The position numbers and the translations under genes are program-made. The notes beneath the pieces are model-generated. The model saw only the letters and a list, made by a program, of their open reading frames with translations. It ran no database searches and was not told where the DNA came from. A DNA stretch of 25,538 nt from Elioraea sp051860475 (GTDB taxonomy: Bacteria > Pseudomonadota > Alphaproteobacteria > Acetobacterales > Acetobacteraceae): assembly GCF_051860475.1 (NCBI RefSeq), contig NZ_JBHYDW010000055.1, positions 1-25,538 on the forward strand, in the 5' to 3' direction. Each line of letters starts with the position of its first letter. The first letter of the stretch is position 1. This document shows positions 15,863 through 25,456 of this stretch, one piece after another.

Positions 15863-16546
15863 CTATTCCGATCGCGTGCCGACCAGCAGCCAAGTCGGGT
15901 CGGCCGAGTTCAGGTCGCGCGCGAAGGACCAGACGTCCACCGTCTCGGTCACGGCCTCGCCGCCGGCGGTGACGGTGCCGTCGGCCCCGTAGGTCATGTT
16001 GATCTGGTCGGAGACGAAACGCGCGCCGATCGTCGCCACCGTCCCCCGCAGATCGACCTCGAGGATCGAGCTCTCGCGCAGTGCCACGAGTTCGGTGCGC
16101 TGTCGTTCGCCGGCCTGCTCGCGCGCGGTGATCGCGCCCTCGAAATCGCGGAACACCTCGGGTGACAGCAGGGTCTGAAGCGTCTGCCGGTCGCCGCGCG
16201 CGAATGCCTCGACGATCATCGCGAACGCACCCTCGGCGCCCATCAGGAAGCCTGCGGGATCGAACTCGGGATCGATCTGGCGGATTCGGGCCAGAACCTG
16301 CCCTGCCGGGCTGGCCGGATCAGGCAGTCCGCGCTTCGGCCCGGGGCCGCCGAGCTGCGGCACCACTGCCTCCTCGGCCCGCGTGTCGATCGTGCGCGCC
16401 GCCTCCTCGCCCGCACCGGTCGGTTCGACGGGGGTTGGCGGGCGCTCGTAGCCGGTGCGCCGGCCGAGAATGCTGCGCAGCCGAAGCACCAGGAACGCCG
16501 CGACCATCCCGAACAGGATCAGGTCGATCGGAAAGCCGCCGCTCAT
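15863..16546 (-). CDS. Tim44-like domain protein (TimA-like)
   Basis: This 227-residue protein has one N-terminal membrane helix (MSGGFPIDLILFGMVAAFLV), a proline-rich linker (about 33-90) and a C-terminal Tim44-like domain. The domain carries QVLARIRQIDPEFDPAGFLMGAEGAFAMIV-type features (about 90-125) and ends VDVWSFARD...WLLVGTRSE, as expected for this family. In mitochondria Tim44 links the import channel to the Hsp70 motor. The bacterial relatives are inner-membrane proteins of poorly known role. The ATG at 16546 is chosen over the upstream in-frame codon because MSGGFPIDL starts the helix. The gene is followed by mltA, an arrangement I recall as common in alphaproteobacteria and often near secB, which here is about 1.5 kb away. 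Confidence 0.85.
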   Translation of the reverse strand: MSGGFPIDLILFGMVAAFLVLRLRSILGRRTGYERPPTPVEPTGAGEEAARTIDTRAEEAVVPQLGGPGPKRGLPDPASPAGQVLARIRQIDPEFDPAGFLMGAEGAFAMIVEAFARGDRQTLQTLLSPEVFRDFEGAITAREQAGERQRTELVALRESSILEVDLRGTVATIGARFVSDQINMTYGADGTVTAGGEAVTETVDVWSFARDLNSADPTWLLVGTRSE

Positions 16547-16662
16547 TGGAGTTCGTCGCCCCTCATCTTTCGTGACATAGGGGACAGGGTGCGGAATCAC
16601 AAGCGAGACTCGGTCCCGCTCCCTGGCTTGCGACGGCGCCCCGGCCCGGCTAAGCGCGGGCC

Positions 16663-17220
16663 ATGATCCTGCTGCGCCATGGCCAGTCCGAGTTCAACGC
16701 CGCCTTCACCCTGAGCCGCGTCGATCCCGGCATCGCCGACCCGCGGCTCACGGAGCTCGGCCGTGCACAGGCGCGTGAGGCCGCGCAGGCGCTCAAGGGC
16801 GAGCGGCTCGCGCGCATCATCGCCAGCCCCTACACGCGCGCGCTGGAGACCGCGGCGATCGTCGCCGGCGCGCTCGACCTGCCGGTCGTCGTCAACCCGA
16901 TCGTGCGTGAGCGCTGCGCCTTCACCTGCGACATCGGCACGCCCGCGACCGAGCTCGCCCGGCGCTGGCCTGATCTCGACTTCAGTACCATCGACGAGGT
17001 GTGGTGGCCGGCGCTGACCGAGAGCGAGGCCGAGATCGAGGCGCGCGCCGCCGCCTTCCGCGCCGAGATGGCGGCCATTCCGGACTGGTCCGACACGCTG
17101 GTGGTCAGCCACTGGGGCTTCATCCTGGCGATGACCGGCGTGCGGATGCAGAACGCGCAATGGCGGCGCTGCGACCCGACTGCGCCGGGGCCCGCCGCTG
17201 TCCCCTGGGTGATCGGCTGA
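16663..17220 (+). CDS. Histidine phosphatase superfamily protein
   Basis: This 185-residue protein belongs to the phosphoglycerate-mutase-like (branch 1) histidine phosphatases. The phospho-acceptor motif LRHGQSE contains R5, H6 and G7. IIASPYTRALETA contains the second arginine, and VVSHWGFI contains the second catalytic histidine (H150). The substrate cannot be told, as such proteins act on sugar phosphates, nucleotides or phosphoproteins. The ATG at 16663 is close to the family N-terminus. It diverges from the Tim44-like gene (116 bases between starts) and converges on the FAH-family gene. Confidence 0.88.
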   Translation: MILLRHGQSEFNAAFTLSRVDPGIADPRLTELGRAQAREAAQALKGERLARIIASPYTRALETAAIVAGALDLPVVVNPIVRERCAFTCDIGTPATELARRWPDLDFSTIDEVWWPALTESEAEIEARAAAFRAEMAAIPDWSDTLVVSHWGFILAMTGVRMQNAQWRRCDPTAPGPAAVPWVIG

Positions 17221-17231
17221 GCGCGGCTCAG
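17217..17231. terminator. Short inverted repeat at the phosphatase/FAH convergent junction
   Basis: CTGAGC (17217-17222) and GCTCAG (17226-17231) flank a three-base loop. The stop codons of both converging genes lie in the arms, so three of the six base pairs follow automatically from two facing TGA stops. It could act as a weak bidirectional terminator, but chance is a fair explanation. Confidence 0.25.
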
Positions 17232-17938
17232 GCGGCTGCGCGCGCATCCTCGGCGGCGTAGGCGACCGTCAGGTCGCCGACGCCATCGACGTGGCCCTCC
17301 AGCCGGTCGCCGGGCTGCACCGCGCCGACGCCGGCCGGCGTGCCGGTCATGATGAGATCGCCGGGAGCCAGCGCAACGAGCCGCGAGAGACAGGCGATCG
17401 TCTCGGGTACGGACCAGATCTGCTGGGTGAGGTCACCCTGCTGACGGACCGTGCCGTTCACCTTCACCCAGATCGCCCCCTTCGCCGGATGGCCGATCCG
17501 CGCGGCCGGCACGACGGGGGTGATCGGACAGGACCGGTCGAACGCCTTGGCGATCTCCCACGGCCGGGCGAGCTTCTTCGCCTCCGCCTGGCGGTCGCGC
17601 CGGGTCATGTCGAGCCCGACGGCGTAGCCGAACACGTGATCGAGCGCCGCCGCCTCGGCGATCGCCGCGCCGCCTCGGCCGATCGCGACCACGAGCTCGA
17701 TCTCATGGTGCAGGTCCTCGGTCGCCGGCGGGAACGGGATGGTCGCCCCCGAGAGTACGATCGCATCCGCGGGCTTGGCGAAGAAGAACGGTGGCTCGCG
17801 GTTGGGGTCGTGGCCCATCTCGCGCGCGTGCTCGGCATAGTTGCGGCCGACGCACCAGATCCGCCGCACCGGGAACAGCGTGTCGGCGCCGGCGACGGGG
17901 ATGGCGGGAATGGGCGGGGGGTCGATCGCGTAGGCCAC
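17228..17938 (-). CDS. Fumarylacetoacetate hydrolase family protein (FAHD1/fumarylpyruvate hydrolase-like)
   Basis: This 236-residue metal-dependent enzyme is of the FAH fold. Members hydrolyse or decarboxylate C-C bonds in keto acids such as fumarylpyruvate, acylpyruvates or oxaloacetate. The N-terminal CVGRNYAEHAREMG and FFFAKPADA are typical of the short FAHD1-like branch. The metal ligands are E79 and E81 (HHEIELVVAIG) and D110 (GLDMTRRD). The C-terminal IMTGTPAGVGAVQPGD is strongly conserved. The exact substrate cannot be assigned, and no aromatic catabolic genes are adjacent, so a housekeeping FAHD1-like role is at least as likely. It is divergent from secB, with a candidate promoter on its side. 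Confidence 0.88.
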   Translation of the reverse strand: MAYAIDPPPIPAIPVAGADTLFPVRRIWCVGRNYAEHAREMGHDPNREPPFFFAKPADAIVLSGATIPFPPATEDLHHEIELVVAIGRGGAAIAEAAALDHVFGYAVGLDMTRRDRQAEAKKLARPWEIAKAFDRSCPITPVVPAARIGHPAKGAIWVKVNGTVRQQGDLTQQIWSVPETIACLSRLVALAPGDLIMTGTPAGVGAVQPGDRLEGHVDGVGDLTVAYAAEDARAAA

Positions 17939-17970
17939 GGGGCACCTCGCTGGTCTGAAGGGGCGGGCGG

Positions 17971-17999
17971 CTGCTAGGCCCGGCGCGACGGACCGTCAA
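17971..17999 (-). promoter_or_regulatory. Candidate promoter for the FAH-family gene
   Basis: Read on the minus strand, TTGACG (17999-17994) and TAGCAG (17976-17971) are 17 bases apart, about 30 bases upstream of the ATG at 17938. The -35 matches five of six consensus bases and the -10 only three. It lies in the 129-base divergent gap shared with secB. Confidence 0.33.
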
Positions 18000-18067
18000 G
18001 GCCTCCGCGCTTGCCGCTCCTGGCCCCGCGTGGTAGCCGGCGCGCGCAAACCGCGAAAGGCGAGACG

Positions 18068-18592
18068 ATGAACGAGACGACCGGCAACGGCAACGGGAAG
18101 GTCGGCGGCGACGGCCAGGCGGGTGCCACCCCGCCGGGGCTGCTCGTGAACCTCCAGTACGTGAAGGACCTCTCCTTCGAGGTGCCAGGCGCGCCCGACA
18201 TCTTCGTGCAGATGAAGCAGCAGCCCGAGGTGGCGATCAACCTGGACGTGAATGCGCGCCAGGTCGCCCAGGGCAGCTTCGAGGTCGTGCTGTCGATCCG
18301 CGCCGAGGCCAAGAGCGCGGGCAAGGCGGCGTTCATCGCCGAGCTCGACTACGCCGGCATCTTCACCCTGAACAACATCCCGCAGGAGCTGGTCGAGCCG
18401 GTGCTGCTGGTCGAGGCGCCGCGGCTCCTGTTCCCGTTCGCGCGCAACATCGTCGCGGAGGTGACGCGCGAGGGCGGCTTCCCGCCGGTGATGCTCCAGC
18501 CGATCGATTTCCTCGCGCTGTGGCAGAGCCGCAAGCAGCAGCAGGCGGGCGGGGCCGATCCGGCCGCGCCGCCGCCGGTGGCGAACGCCTGA
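18068..18592 (+). CDS. secB: Protein-export chaperone SecB
   Basis: SecB keeps secretory precursors unfolded and hands them to SecA. The 174-residue protein has a disordered Gly/Asn-rich N-terminal tail of about 30 residues. The SecB core follows: LVNLQYVKDLSFEVPGAPDI, then IFTLNNIPQE, then LLFPFARNIVAEVTREGGFPPVMLQPIDF. These are near-diagnostic, including the FPFARNI and GGFPP stretches. An Ala/Pro-rich tail ends the protein. The ATG at 18068 is preferred, with AAAGG at 18056-18060 upstream. It converges with the MFS gene, with only six bases between stop codons. Confidence 0.95.
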   Translation: MNETTGNGNGKVGGDGQAGATPPGLLVNLQYVKDLSFEVPGAPDIFVQMKQQPEVAINLDVNARQVAQGSFEVVLSIRAEAKSAGKAAFIAELDYAGIFTLNNIPQELVEPVLLVEAPRLLFPFARNIVAEVTREGGFPPVMLQPIDFLALWQSRKQQQAGGADPAAPPPVANA

Positions 18593-18605
18593 GCCTGTTC
18601 AGGCG
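18586..18605. terminator. Inverted repeat at the secB/MFS convergent junction
   Basis: CGCCTGA (18586-18592) and TCAGGCG (18599-18605) form a perfect 7-bp stem around a six-base loop. The secB stop and the MFS stop are the inner three bases of each arm. No T-run follows on either strand. It is a candidate bidirectional terminator or 3'-end stabiliser. Confidence 0.35.
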
Positions 18606-19762
18606 CGCGCACCCGCGCGTCGGTCGCTCGCGGCCAGGACCGCCACCGCCGCCATTCCCATGGCCGCACCACCGAACAGCGCGCGGTAGCCGACCAGCGG
18701 CAGCAACACCCCGACCACGCCCGCCCCCAGCGCCAGGCCCACGAACAGGCAGAACGCGAAGGCCGCCATCCCTGTCGAGCGGCTCTCGGGCAGCATCTCC
18801 GATCCGCGCGCCTGCAGCACGCCGTGGAACGAGCCGACCGAGAATCCGCCCACGAAGTTCGCCGCCGCCACCACCGCAAGCGGCGGGCTGAGCGCGATCC
18901 CGCCGAGCCAGACCACCAAGCCTGCCCCACCGCCGATCAGCAGGCCGCGCTCGCCGAAGCGGCGCACCAGCCAGCCGGCGATCCGCGTGTAGAGCAGCGC
19001 GCCGAGCCCCGCCGCGCCAAGCAGCAGCCCCGCGCCGGTGAAGTCCAGCCCGTAGCCCTCGACCAGGAAGGCGCCGATGAAGGGTGGCGCGCCGAACGCG
19101 AGCGCGCCCTCGAGCCCGACCAGCGCAAGCAGCCGCCGCGCCGATGCGCGGCGGAGCAGCATCGCGTAGCGGGCGAGCGCGCTGGCCCCGGGGCCGTGCA
19201 CGACCGGCGCGGTGCGCGCGGCCTCGCGCCAGAGCGGCACCGCAGCGACCAGCGACGCGCTCCCCAGCAGGCCGAAGACCGGCCGCCAGCCAACCCAGTC
19301 GCCGGCGATCCCGGCGAGCGGCGCCGTGATCAGATTCGAGAGCACCATGCCCGTCATGAAGCGGCCGAGCGTCGCCTGGCGGGTCGCATAGGTCGTGGCA
19401 TCGCCGATCAGGGCGATCGCGACCGGAATGAGCCCGCCGGCGAAGGCCCCCGCCACCGCGCGCGCGGCCGTCAGCCCGCCGAGCGAGGGGGCGAACGCGG
19501 AGGCGAGCGTCGCCGCGCCGTAGAGCGCCATGCAGCCCGCGATCAGCCGGAGCTTGCCGAGCCGGTCACCGAGCGGGCCGAGCACCGGCTGGGCGAGCCC
19601 GTAGGCCAGGGTGAACCCCGCCACCACCGGCGCGGCGGCGGCGACCGAGGCGCCGAACCGGCCGGCGATCAGCGCGAGCAGCGGGTCGGCTACGCGGATC
19701 CCGGCCCCGGAAAGGAAGCCCGTCAGAATCAGGATCGGAAGGGGCAGCGCATGCGGCGTCAC
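18599..19762 (-). CDS. MFS transporter (drug:H+ antiporter-1-like)
   Basis: This 387-residue integral membrane protein has an alternation of hydrophobic segments consistent with 12 helices. The cytoplasmic loop between helices 2 and 3 carries the MFS motif A as GPLGDRLGK (62-70), and a related LVRRFGERG lies in the second half. The helix-4 region (AARAVAGAFAGGLIPVAIAL) fits the DHA1 efflux family. The substrate is unknown and there is no regulator gene beside it. The ATG at 19762 starts just before the first hydrophobic segment. The gene diverges from ilvD across a 133-base gap in which I see no reliable promoter. Confidence 0.85.
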   Translation of the reverse strand: MTPHALPLPILILTGFLSGAGIRVADPLLALIAGRFGASVAAAAPVVAGFTLAYGLAQPVLGPLGDRLGKLRLIAGCMALYGAATLASAFAPSLGGLTAARAVAGAFAGGLIPVAIALIGDATTYATRQATLGRFMTGMVLSNLITAPLAGIAGDWVGWRPVFGLLGSASLVAAVPLWREAARTAPVVHGPGASALARYAMLLRRASARRLLALVGLEGALAFGAPPFIGAFLVEGYGLDFTGAGLLLGAAGLGALLYTRIAGWLVRRFGERGLLIGGGAGLVVWLGGIALSPPLAVVAAANFVGGFSVGSFHGVLQARGSEMLPESRSTGMAAFAFCLFVGLALGAGVVGVLLPLVGYRALFGGAAMGMAAVAVLAASDRRAGARA

Positions 19763-19895
19763 GCGCGCGACAATCGCCCGTCACGCTGCGCTGCGAAAGA
19801 CCCGGCCCTGCCGACATCACTGAACTGACGCGGCCGAAGGTTTCGCCGCCCTGCCGCGCTTGTTATGTCTGGCCGGTCACGTCCAGGAAGATCCC

Positions 19896-21788
19896 ATGCC
19901 CCAGTACCGCTCCCGCACCACCACCCATGGTCGCAACATGGCCGGCGCCCGCGGCCTGTGGCGCGCCACCGGCATGCGCGACGAGGATTTCGGCAAGCCG
20001 ATCATCGCGATCGCCAACTCCTTCACCCAGTTCGTGCCGGGCCACGTGCACCTGAAGGATCTCGGCCAGCTGGTCGCGCGCGCGATCGAGGCTGCCGGCG
20101 GGGTGGCGAAGGAGTTCAACACCATCGCGGTCGATGACGGGATCGCCATGGGCCATGACGGCATGCTCTACAGCCTGCCCTCGCGCGAGCTGATCGCCGA
20201 TGCGGTCGAGTACATGGTGAACGCGCACTGCGCCGATGCGCTGGTGTGCATCTCGAACTGCGACAAGATCACGCCCGGGATGCTGATGGCGGCGATGCGC
20301 CTGAACATCCCGACCGTGTTCGTCTCCGGCGGGCCGATGGAGGCCGGCAAGGTGATCCATCGCGGCGAGACGCGCGCGGTGGATCTGATCGACGCCATGA
20401 TCGTCGCCGCCGACAGTTCGGTCACCGACGAGGAGGTGGCCGTCATCGAGCGCTCGGCGTGTCCGACCTGCGGGTCCTGCTCGGGCATGTTCACCGCGAA
20501 CTCGATGAACTGCCTGGCCGAGGCGCTGGGGCTCGCGCTGCCCGGCAACGGCACCGTGCTGGCGACCCATGCCGACCGCAAGCGTCTGTTCCTCGAGGCC
20601 GGGCGACGGATCGTCGAGATCACCCGCCGCTGGTACGAGACCGAAGATGCCTCCGTGCTGCCGCGTGCGGTCGCGTCCTTCGCCGCCTTCGAGAACGCGA
20701 TGACGCTCGACATCGCCATGGGCGGCTCGACCAACACGGTGCTGCACCTGCTGGCGGCGGCGCAGGAGGGCGGGGTCGACTTCACCATGGCCGATATCGA
20801 CCGACTGTCGCGCCGCGTGCCGGTGCTGTGCAAGGTGGCCCCCTCGGTCGCCAACGTGCATGTCGAGGACGTCCACCGCGCGGGCGGCATCATGGCGATT
20901 CTCGGCGAGCTCGACCGCGCCGGCCTGCTCGACACCTCGGTCAGCCGCGTCGATGCGCCCACGCTCGCCGAGGCGCTGGAGCAGTGGGACGTGCGCCGGA
21001 CCGCAACGGAAACGGTGCAGCACTTCTATCGCGCCGCCCCGGGCGGCATCCCCACCACCGTCGCGTTCAGCCAGGAGAGCCGCTGGAAGGCACTGGACCT
21101 CGACCGGGCAGGCGGCGTCATCCGTGACGTCGATCACGCCTTCTCGGCCGATGGCGGGCTCGCGGTGCTCTACGGCAACCTCGCCGAGGAGGGCTGCATC
21201 GTGAAGACCGCCGGGGTGGATGCGAGCATCCTGACCTTCACCGGTCCCGCGCGCGTGTTCGAGAGCCAGGAGGCCGCCGTCGCCGGCATCCTCGGCGGGC
21301 AGGTCGTGCCGGGCGACGTGGTCGTGGTGCGCTACGAGGGGCCGAAGGGCGGGCCCGGCATGCAGGAGATGCTGTATCCGACCAGCTATCTGAAGTCGAA
21401 GGGGCTCGGGAAGGTCTGCGCGCTGATCACCGACGGGCGGTTCTCGGGCGGCAGTTCCGGACTCTCGCTCGGCCACATCTCGCCCGAGGCAGCCGTGGGC
21501 GGCGCGATCGGGCTCGTTGAGGACGGCGATCGGATCGAGATCGACATTCCCGCGCGCACGATCAGGCTCGCGGTCTCCGACGCGGAGCTTGCGCAACGGC
21601 GTGCGGCGATGGAGGCGCGCGGCGAGGCGGCGTGGCAGCCGACCAACCGGGCGCGCGCGGTCTCGGCGGCGCTGCAGGCCTATGCGGCGCTGACCACCAG
21701 CGCCTCGCGCGGCGCCGTGCGGGACGTGGGCCAGATCCGCCGCGGCGCACGGCAGGCGCGGCGCGGCGCGGCGCAGGCGACCGAGTAG
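19896..21788 (+). CDS. ilvD: Dihydroxy-acid dehydratase
   Basis: It is an iron-sulfur enzyme that dehydrates dihydroxy acids to 2-keto acids, the third step of valine and isoleucine synthesis. The 630-residue protein reads almost colinearly with E. coli IlvD (616). It has C122 in ISNCDKITPGM and C195 in CPTCGSCSGMF, with VPGHVHLKDLG at 48-58, the E. coli-type sequence. TDGRFSGGSSGLSLGHISPE near the C-terminus is also conserved. About 15 extra Ala/Arg-rich residues follow the usual end (GAVRD). The ATG at 19896 has AGGAAG five bases upstream (19885-19890), and an in-frame extension to 19860 is not needed. It is the first of three same-strand genes. Confidence 0.97.
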   Translation: MPQYRSRTTTHGRNMAGARGLWRATGMRDEDFGKPIIAIANSFTQFVPGHVHLKDLGQLVARAIEAAGGVAKEFNTIAVDDGIAMGHDGMLYSLPSRELIADAVEYMVNAHCADALVCISNCDKITPGMLMAAMRLNIPTVFVSGGPMEAGKVIHRGETRAVDLIDAMIVAADSSVTDEEVAVIERSACPTCGSCSGMFTANSMNCLAEALGLALPGNGTVLATHADRKRLFLEAGRRIVEITRRWYETEDASVLPRAVASFAAFENAMTLDIAMGGSTNTVLHLLAAAQEGGVDFTMADIDRLSRRVPVLCKVAPSVANVHVEDVHRAGGIMAILGELDRAGLLDTSVSRVDAPTLAEALEQWDVRRTATETVQHFYRAAPGGIPTTVAFSQESRWKALDLDRAGGVIRDVDHAFSADGGLAVLYGNLAEEGCIVKTAGVDASILTFTGPARVFESQEAAVAGILGGQVVPGDVVVVRYEGPKGGPGMQEMLYPTSYLKSKGLGKVCALITDGRFSGGSSGLSLGHISPEAAVGGAIGLVEDGDRIEIDIPARTIRLAVSDAELAQRRAAMEARGEAAWQPTNRARAVSAALQAYAALTTSASRGAVRDVGQIRRGARQARRGAAQATE

Positions 21789-21896
21789 CGCGCAAGGCGG
21801 CGGACGCACGACGACCGCGCAAACTGTCACGGAACCGTCGTTGAACGCGTCCCGCGTCGGCGCGAGGCTCCTGTTCCCCTCGCCCTGGAGCCCTTC

Positions 21897-23189
21897 ATGC
21901 GCGTCCTTGCCGCCGCCCTTGCCCTGCTCGCCGCCCCGGCCATCGCCGCCCCGCAGATCATCACGCTCGAGCCCGCGACTCCGCTGACGCTCGGCAGCGT
22001 CGCCTTCGAGGGCGGGCGGTCGATCACCTTCTCGATCGGCATCGGCAGCGGGGCGTTCCGTGGCCGGCATGACGCATCCGACCTGGTGTGGACGGTCTCG
22101 GATCGCGGCCCGAACATCGCCTGCTCGCAGGCGCTCGCGATCACCGGGGTGCCGCGCGAGCGGATCTGTGCGGCCGCGAATGCCGGCCGGATCTATCCGA
22201 TCCCCGCCTATGCGCCGACGATCTACGGGCTCAGGCTCGATCCCGAGCGCGGCGTGTTCCACGTCGTCGACGCGATCGCGCTGAAGACGGCCGACGGCCG
22301 GCCGATCGACGGCCTGCTCAACCCGCTGACGGTTGCGACCACCGAAATCCCGCTGGACGCCCGCGGGCGCGCGCTGGCGCAGAACGCCTCGGCGGTGGAT
22401 GCGGAGGGGATCGTGCGGCTCGCGGACGGGACGTTCTGGATCGGCGAGGAGAACGCGCCCTCGATCCTGCACGTCGCGGCCGACGGACGGATCCTGCTGC
22501 GGATCGTCCCGGCGGGCACCGGGGCGGACTTCGCCGGCGCGGGCTATCCCGTGTTCGAAGGGCTGCCCGCGATCCTGGCGAAGCGCTTCACCAACCGCGG
22601 CATCGAGAGCATGGCGGTCAGCCCCGACGAGCGGTTCCTCTACACCATCCTGCAGAACCCGCTCGCGAACCCGGATGCGCGCGCCTACCAGCAGGCCAAG
22701 AACACGCGGCTCCTGAAGATCGAGCGGACGAGCCTGCGCGTGGTCGGCCAGTACGTCTATCAGCTCGACGATCCGCAGAGCTTCCGCAAGGACCCGTCGA
22801 ACCGGCAGTCCGATCCGCGCATCAGCGAATTGACCGCGCTCGGCACCGACCGGCTGCTGGTGCTGGAGCGCACCGAGGGCACGACCAAGCTCTACGAGGT
22901 CGATCTCTCGGCCGGGGCGACCAACATCCTCGGCGCGCGCTGGGACGACCCGGCGACGCGCCCGACGCTCGAGCAGTCGAACGATCTCGCCGGCGCCGGC
23001 ATCACGCCGCTCGGCAAGCGGCTGGTGTTCGACAGCGCGGACCATCCGCAGGCGCCGACCAAGCTCGAAGGCGTCGCGGTGCTGCCGGACGGGGCGCTGT
23101 TCCTGATCAACGACGACGATTTCGGCATCACCGGCGAGCGCACGGTCGGGCTGATCGTGCGCGGGCTCGACATCCGCATCACGGATTGA
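21897..23189 (+). CDS. Secreted esterase-like activity of phytase family protein
   Basis: This 430-residue protein has a clear Sec signal peptide (MRVLAAALALLAAPAIA, cleavage around 18-19) and is therefore probably periplasmic. The mature part looks like the phytase-like beta-propeller domain: WTVSDRGPN near 63, DAEGIVRLADGTFWIGEENAPS near 168, GIESMAVSPDERFLYTILQNPL, LLVLERTEG and KLEGVAVLPDGALFLINDDDFG. The acidic loops DRGPN, EGIV, EEN and NDDDFG are the kind that bind calcium in this fold. Activity on phytate is not implied, as many members are uncharacterised. The ATG at 21897 has GGAG at 21887-21890. It lies 108 bases after ilvD, a gap with no clear promoter. Confidence 0.8.
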   Translation: MRVLAAALALLAAPAIAAPQIITLEPATPLTLGSVAFEGGRSITFSIGIGSGAFRGRHDASDLVWTVSDRGPNIACSQALAITGVPRERICAAANAGRIYPIPAYAPTIYGLRLDPERGVFHVVDAIALKTADGRPIDGLLNPLTVATTEIPLDARGRALAQNASAVDAEGIVRLADGTFWIGEENAPSILHVAADGRILLRIVPAGTGADFAGAGYPVFEGLPAILAKRFTNRGIESMAVSPDERFLYTILQNPLANPDARAYQQAKNTRLLKIERTSLRVVGQYVYQLDDPQSFRKDPSNRQSDPRISELTALGTDRLLVLERTEGTTKLYEVDLSAGATNILGARWDDPATRPTLEQSNDLAGAGITPLGKRLVFDSADHPQAPTKLEGVAVLPDGALFLINDDDFGITGERTVGLIVRGLDIRITD

Positions 23190-23270
23190 CGGCGCCGATC
23201 CCCAGCGCGCGCGGGGCAGAAGGCGGGCGCGGCATCCGCTACTGTCGGCCCCCGGCGGCATGGGCGGGGG

Positions 23271-24248
23271 ATGGCGATGTCAGGGACTGTGCCGGTTGCG
23301 CCGAGGAGGGTGGGCCTTGCGCTCGGCAGCGGCTCGGCGCGCGGGCTTGCGCATTTCGGCGTGCTGCGGGCGATCGAGGAGGCCGGCATCGCGGTTGACG
23401 TGATCGCCGGCACCAGCATCGGCGCGCTGATCGGCGCGGTCCATGCCGCCGGCAGGCTCGACACCCTGGCGGCAACCTTCCGAGCGCTGGACTGGCCGCG
23501 GATGGTGGCGTTCTTCGACGTGGTGCTGCCCAAGTCCGGGCTGATCGACGGCACGCGGATCGCGGCCATGGTCCGCGAACATATCCCGTCCGCGACGATT
23601 GAGGCGCTGTCCAGGCCCTACGCCGCCGTGGCGACCGACCTCGCGACCGGCGAGGAGGTCGTGATCAGCAGCGGGGACGTGATCGAGGCGGTGCGCGCGA
23701 GCATCTCGGTCCCCGGCATCTTCACCCCGGTGCGCCGGAACGGCCGGATCCTGGTGGATGGCGGGCTGGTCAATCCGGTGCCCGTCGCGGTCGCGCGCGC
23801 GCTTGGCGCCGACGTGGTGATCGCGGTCGATCTCAACCACGGCATCGTCGTCGGCAAGAACCTGACGGCCTGGCGGTCGCCGCGGGTTTCCGGCGCGGCG
23901 ATGAGGAGTCCAGGCTGGGCGCGCAGCCTCCAGCAGGGGGTGCGCGACGTCACGAACCGACTGCTCGCCCGGGATCTGCCGGCCGTGGCGCGGCTCGCGC
24001 GCTGGTCAGCCGCGGAACCGATGCCGAGCATCTTCGAGGTCCTGCTGGCCTCGATCAACATCATGGAGACCACGATCACCGAGGCGCGCCTGACGCAGGA
24101 CCGGCCCGAGATCCTGATCCGGCCGCCGCTCGGGCACATCCGGTTCCTCGACTTCGACCGGGCCGAGGAGATCATCGAGATCGGCTATCGCAGCGCGGTC
24201 GCGCACCTTGCGGAGGTCCCTGCTCCCCACCCGCCGGACCCGCCATGA
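23271..24248 (+). CDS. Patatin-like phospholipase (RssA-type)
   Basis: This 325-residue serine hydrolase of the patatin fold uses a Ser-Asp dyad to hydrolyse lipid acyl esters. The oxyanion-hole loop is GSGSARG (19-25), the nucleophile is S49 in AGTSIGAL and the acid is D163 in VDGGLVNPVP. All are intact. The short N-terminus with no signal peptide and the RRVGLALGSGSARGLAHFGVL start fit the RssA/YchK-like bacterial branch, probably cytoplasmic or membrane-peripheral. An extension after the core (about 200-300) contains a hydrophobic or amphipathic helix (SIFEVLLASINIMETTI). An ATG at 23277 is in frame and gives better spacing to the G-rich stretch at 23261-23270. It converges on rlmN. Confidence 0.9.
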   Translation: MAMSGTVPVAPRRVGLALGSGSARGLAHFGVLRAIEEAGIAVDVIAGTSIGALIGAVHAAGRLDTLAATFRALDWPRMVAFFDVVLPKSGLIDGTRIAAMVREHIPSATIEALSRPYAAVATDLATGEEVVISSGDVIEAVRASISVPGIFTPVRRNGRILVDGGLVNPVPVAVARALGADVVIAVDLNHGIVVGKNLTAWRSPRVSGAAMRSPGWARSLQQGVRDVTNRLLARDLPAVARLARWSAAEPMPSIFEVLLASINIMETTITEARLTQDRPEILIRPPLGHIRFLDFDRAEEIIEIGYRSAVAHLAEVPAPHPPDPP

Positions 24249-24263
24249 CGAGGCAGCGCCTCG
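24249..24263. terminator. Inverted repeat in the patatin/rlmN convergent gap
   Basis: CGAGGC (24249-24254) and GCCTCG (24258-24263) form a 6-bp stem with loop AGC directly after the patatin-gene stop. A second self-complementary block GGCGGCGCCGCC (24263-24274) reaches the rlmN stop. There is no T-run. It is a possible bidirectional terminator. Confidence 0.3.
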
Positions 24264-24274
24264 GCGGCGCCGCC

Positions 24275-25452
<1,178 letters not shown>

Positions 25453-25456
<4 letters not shown>

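Noticed and set aside
16628..16656. TTGCGA-N17-TAAGCG as a promoter giving a leaderless histidine-phosphatase transcript
   Set aside because: The -10 is too far from consensus. Only the spacing is good.
19863..23261. A 1132-codon open frame on the minus strand across ilvD and the phytase-like gene
   Set aside because: It is antisense to two well-recognised genes, with His/Arg/Asp-rich composition of no family. Long antisense frames are expected at this GC content.
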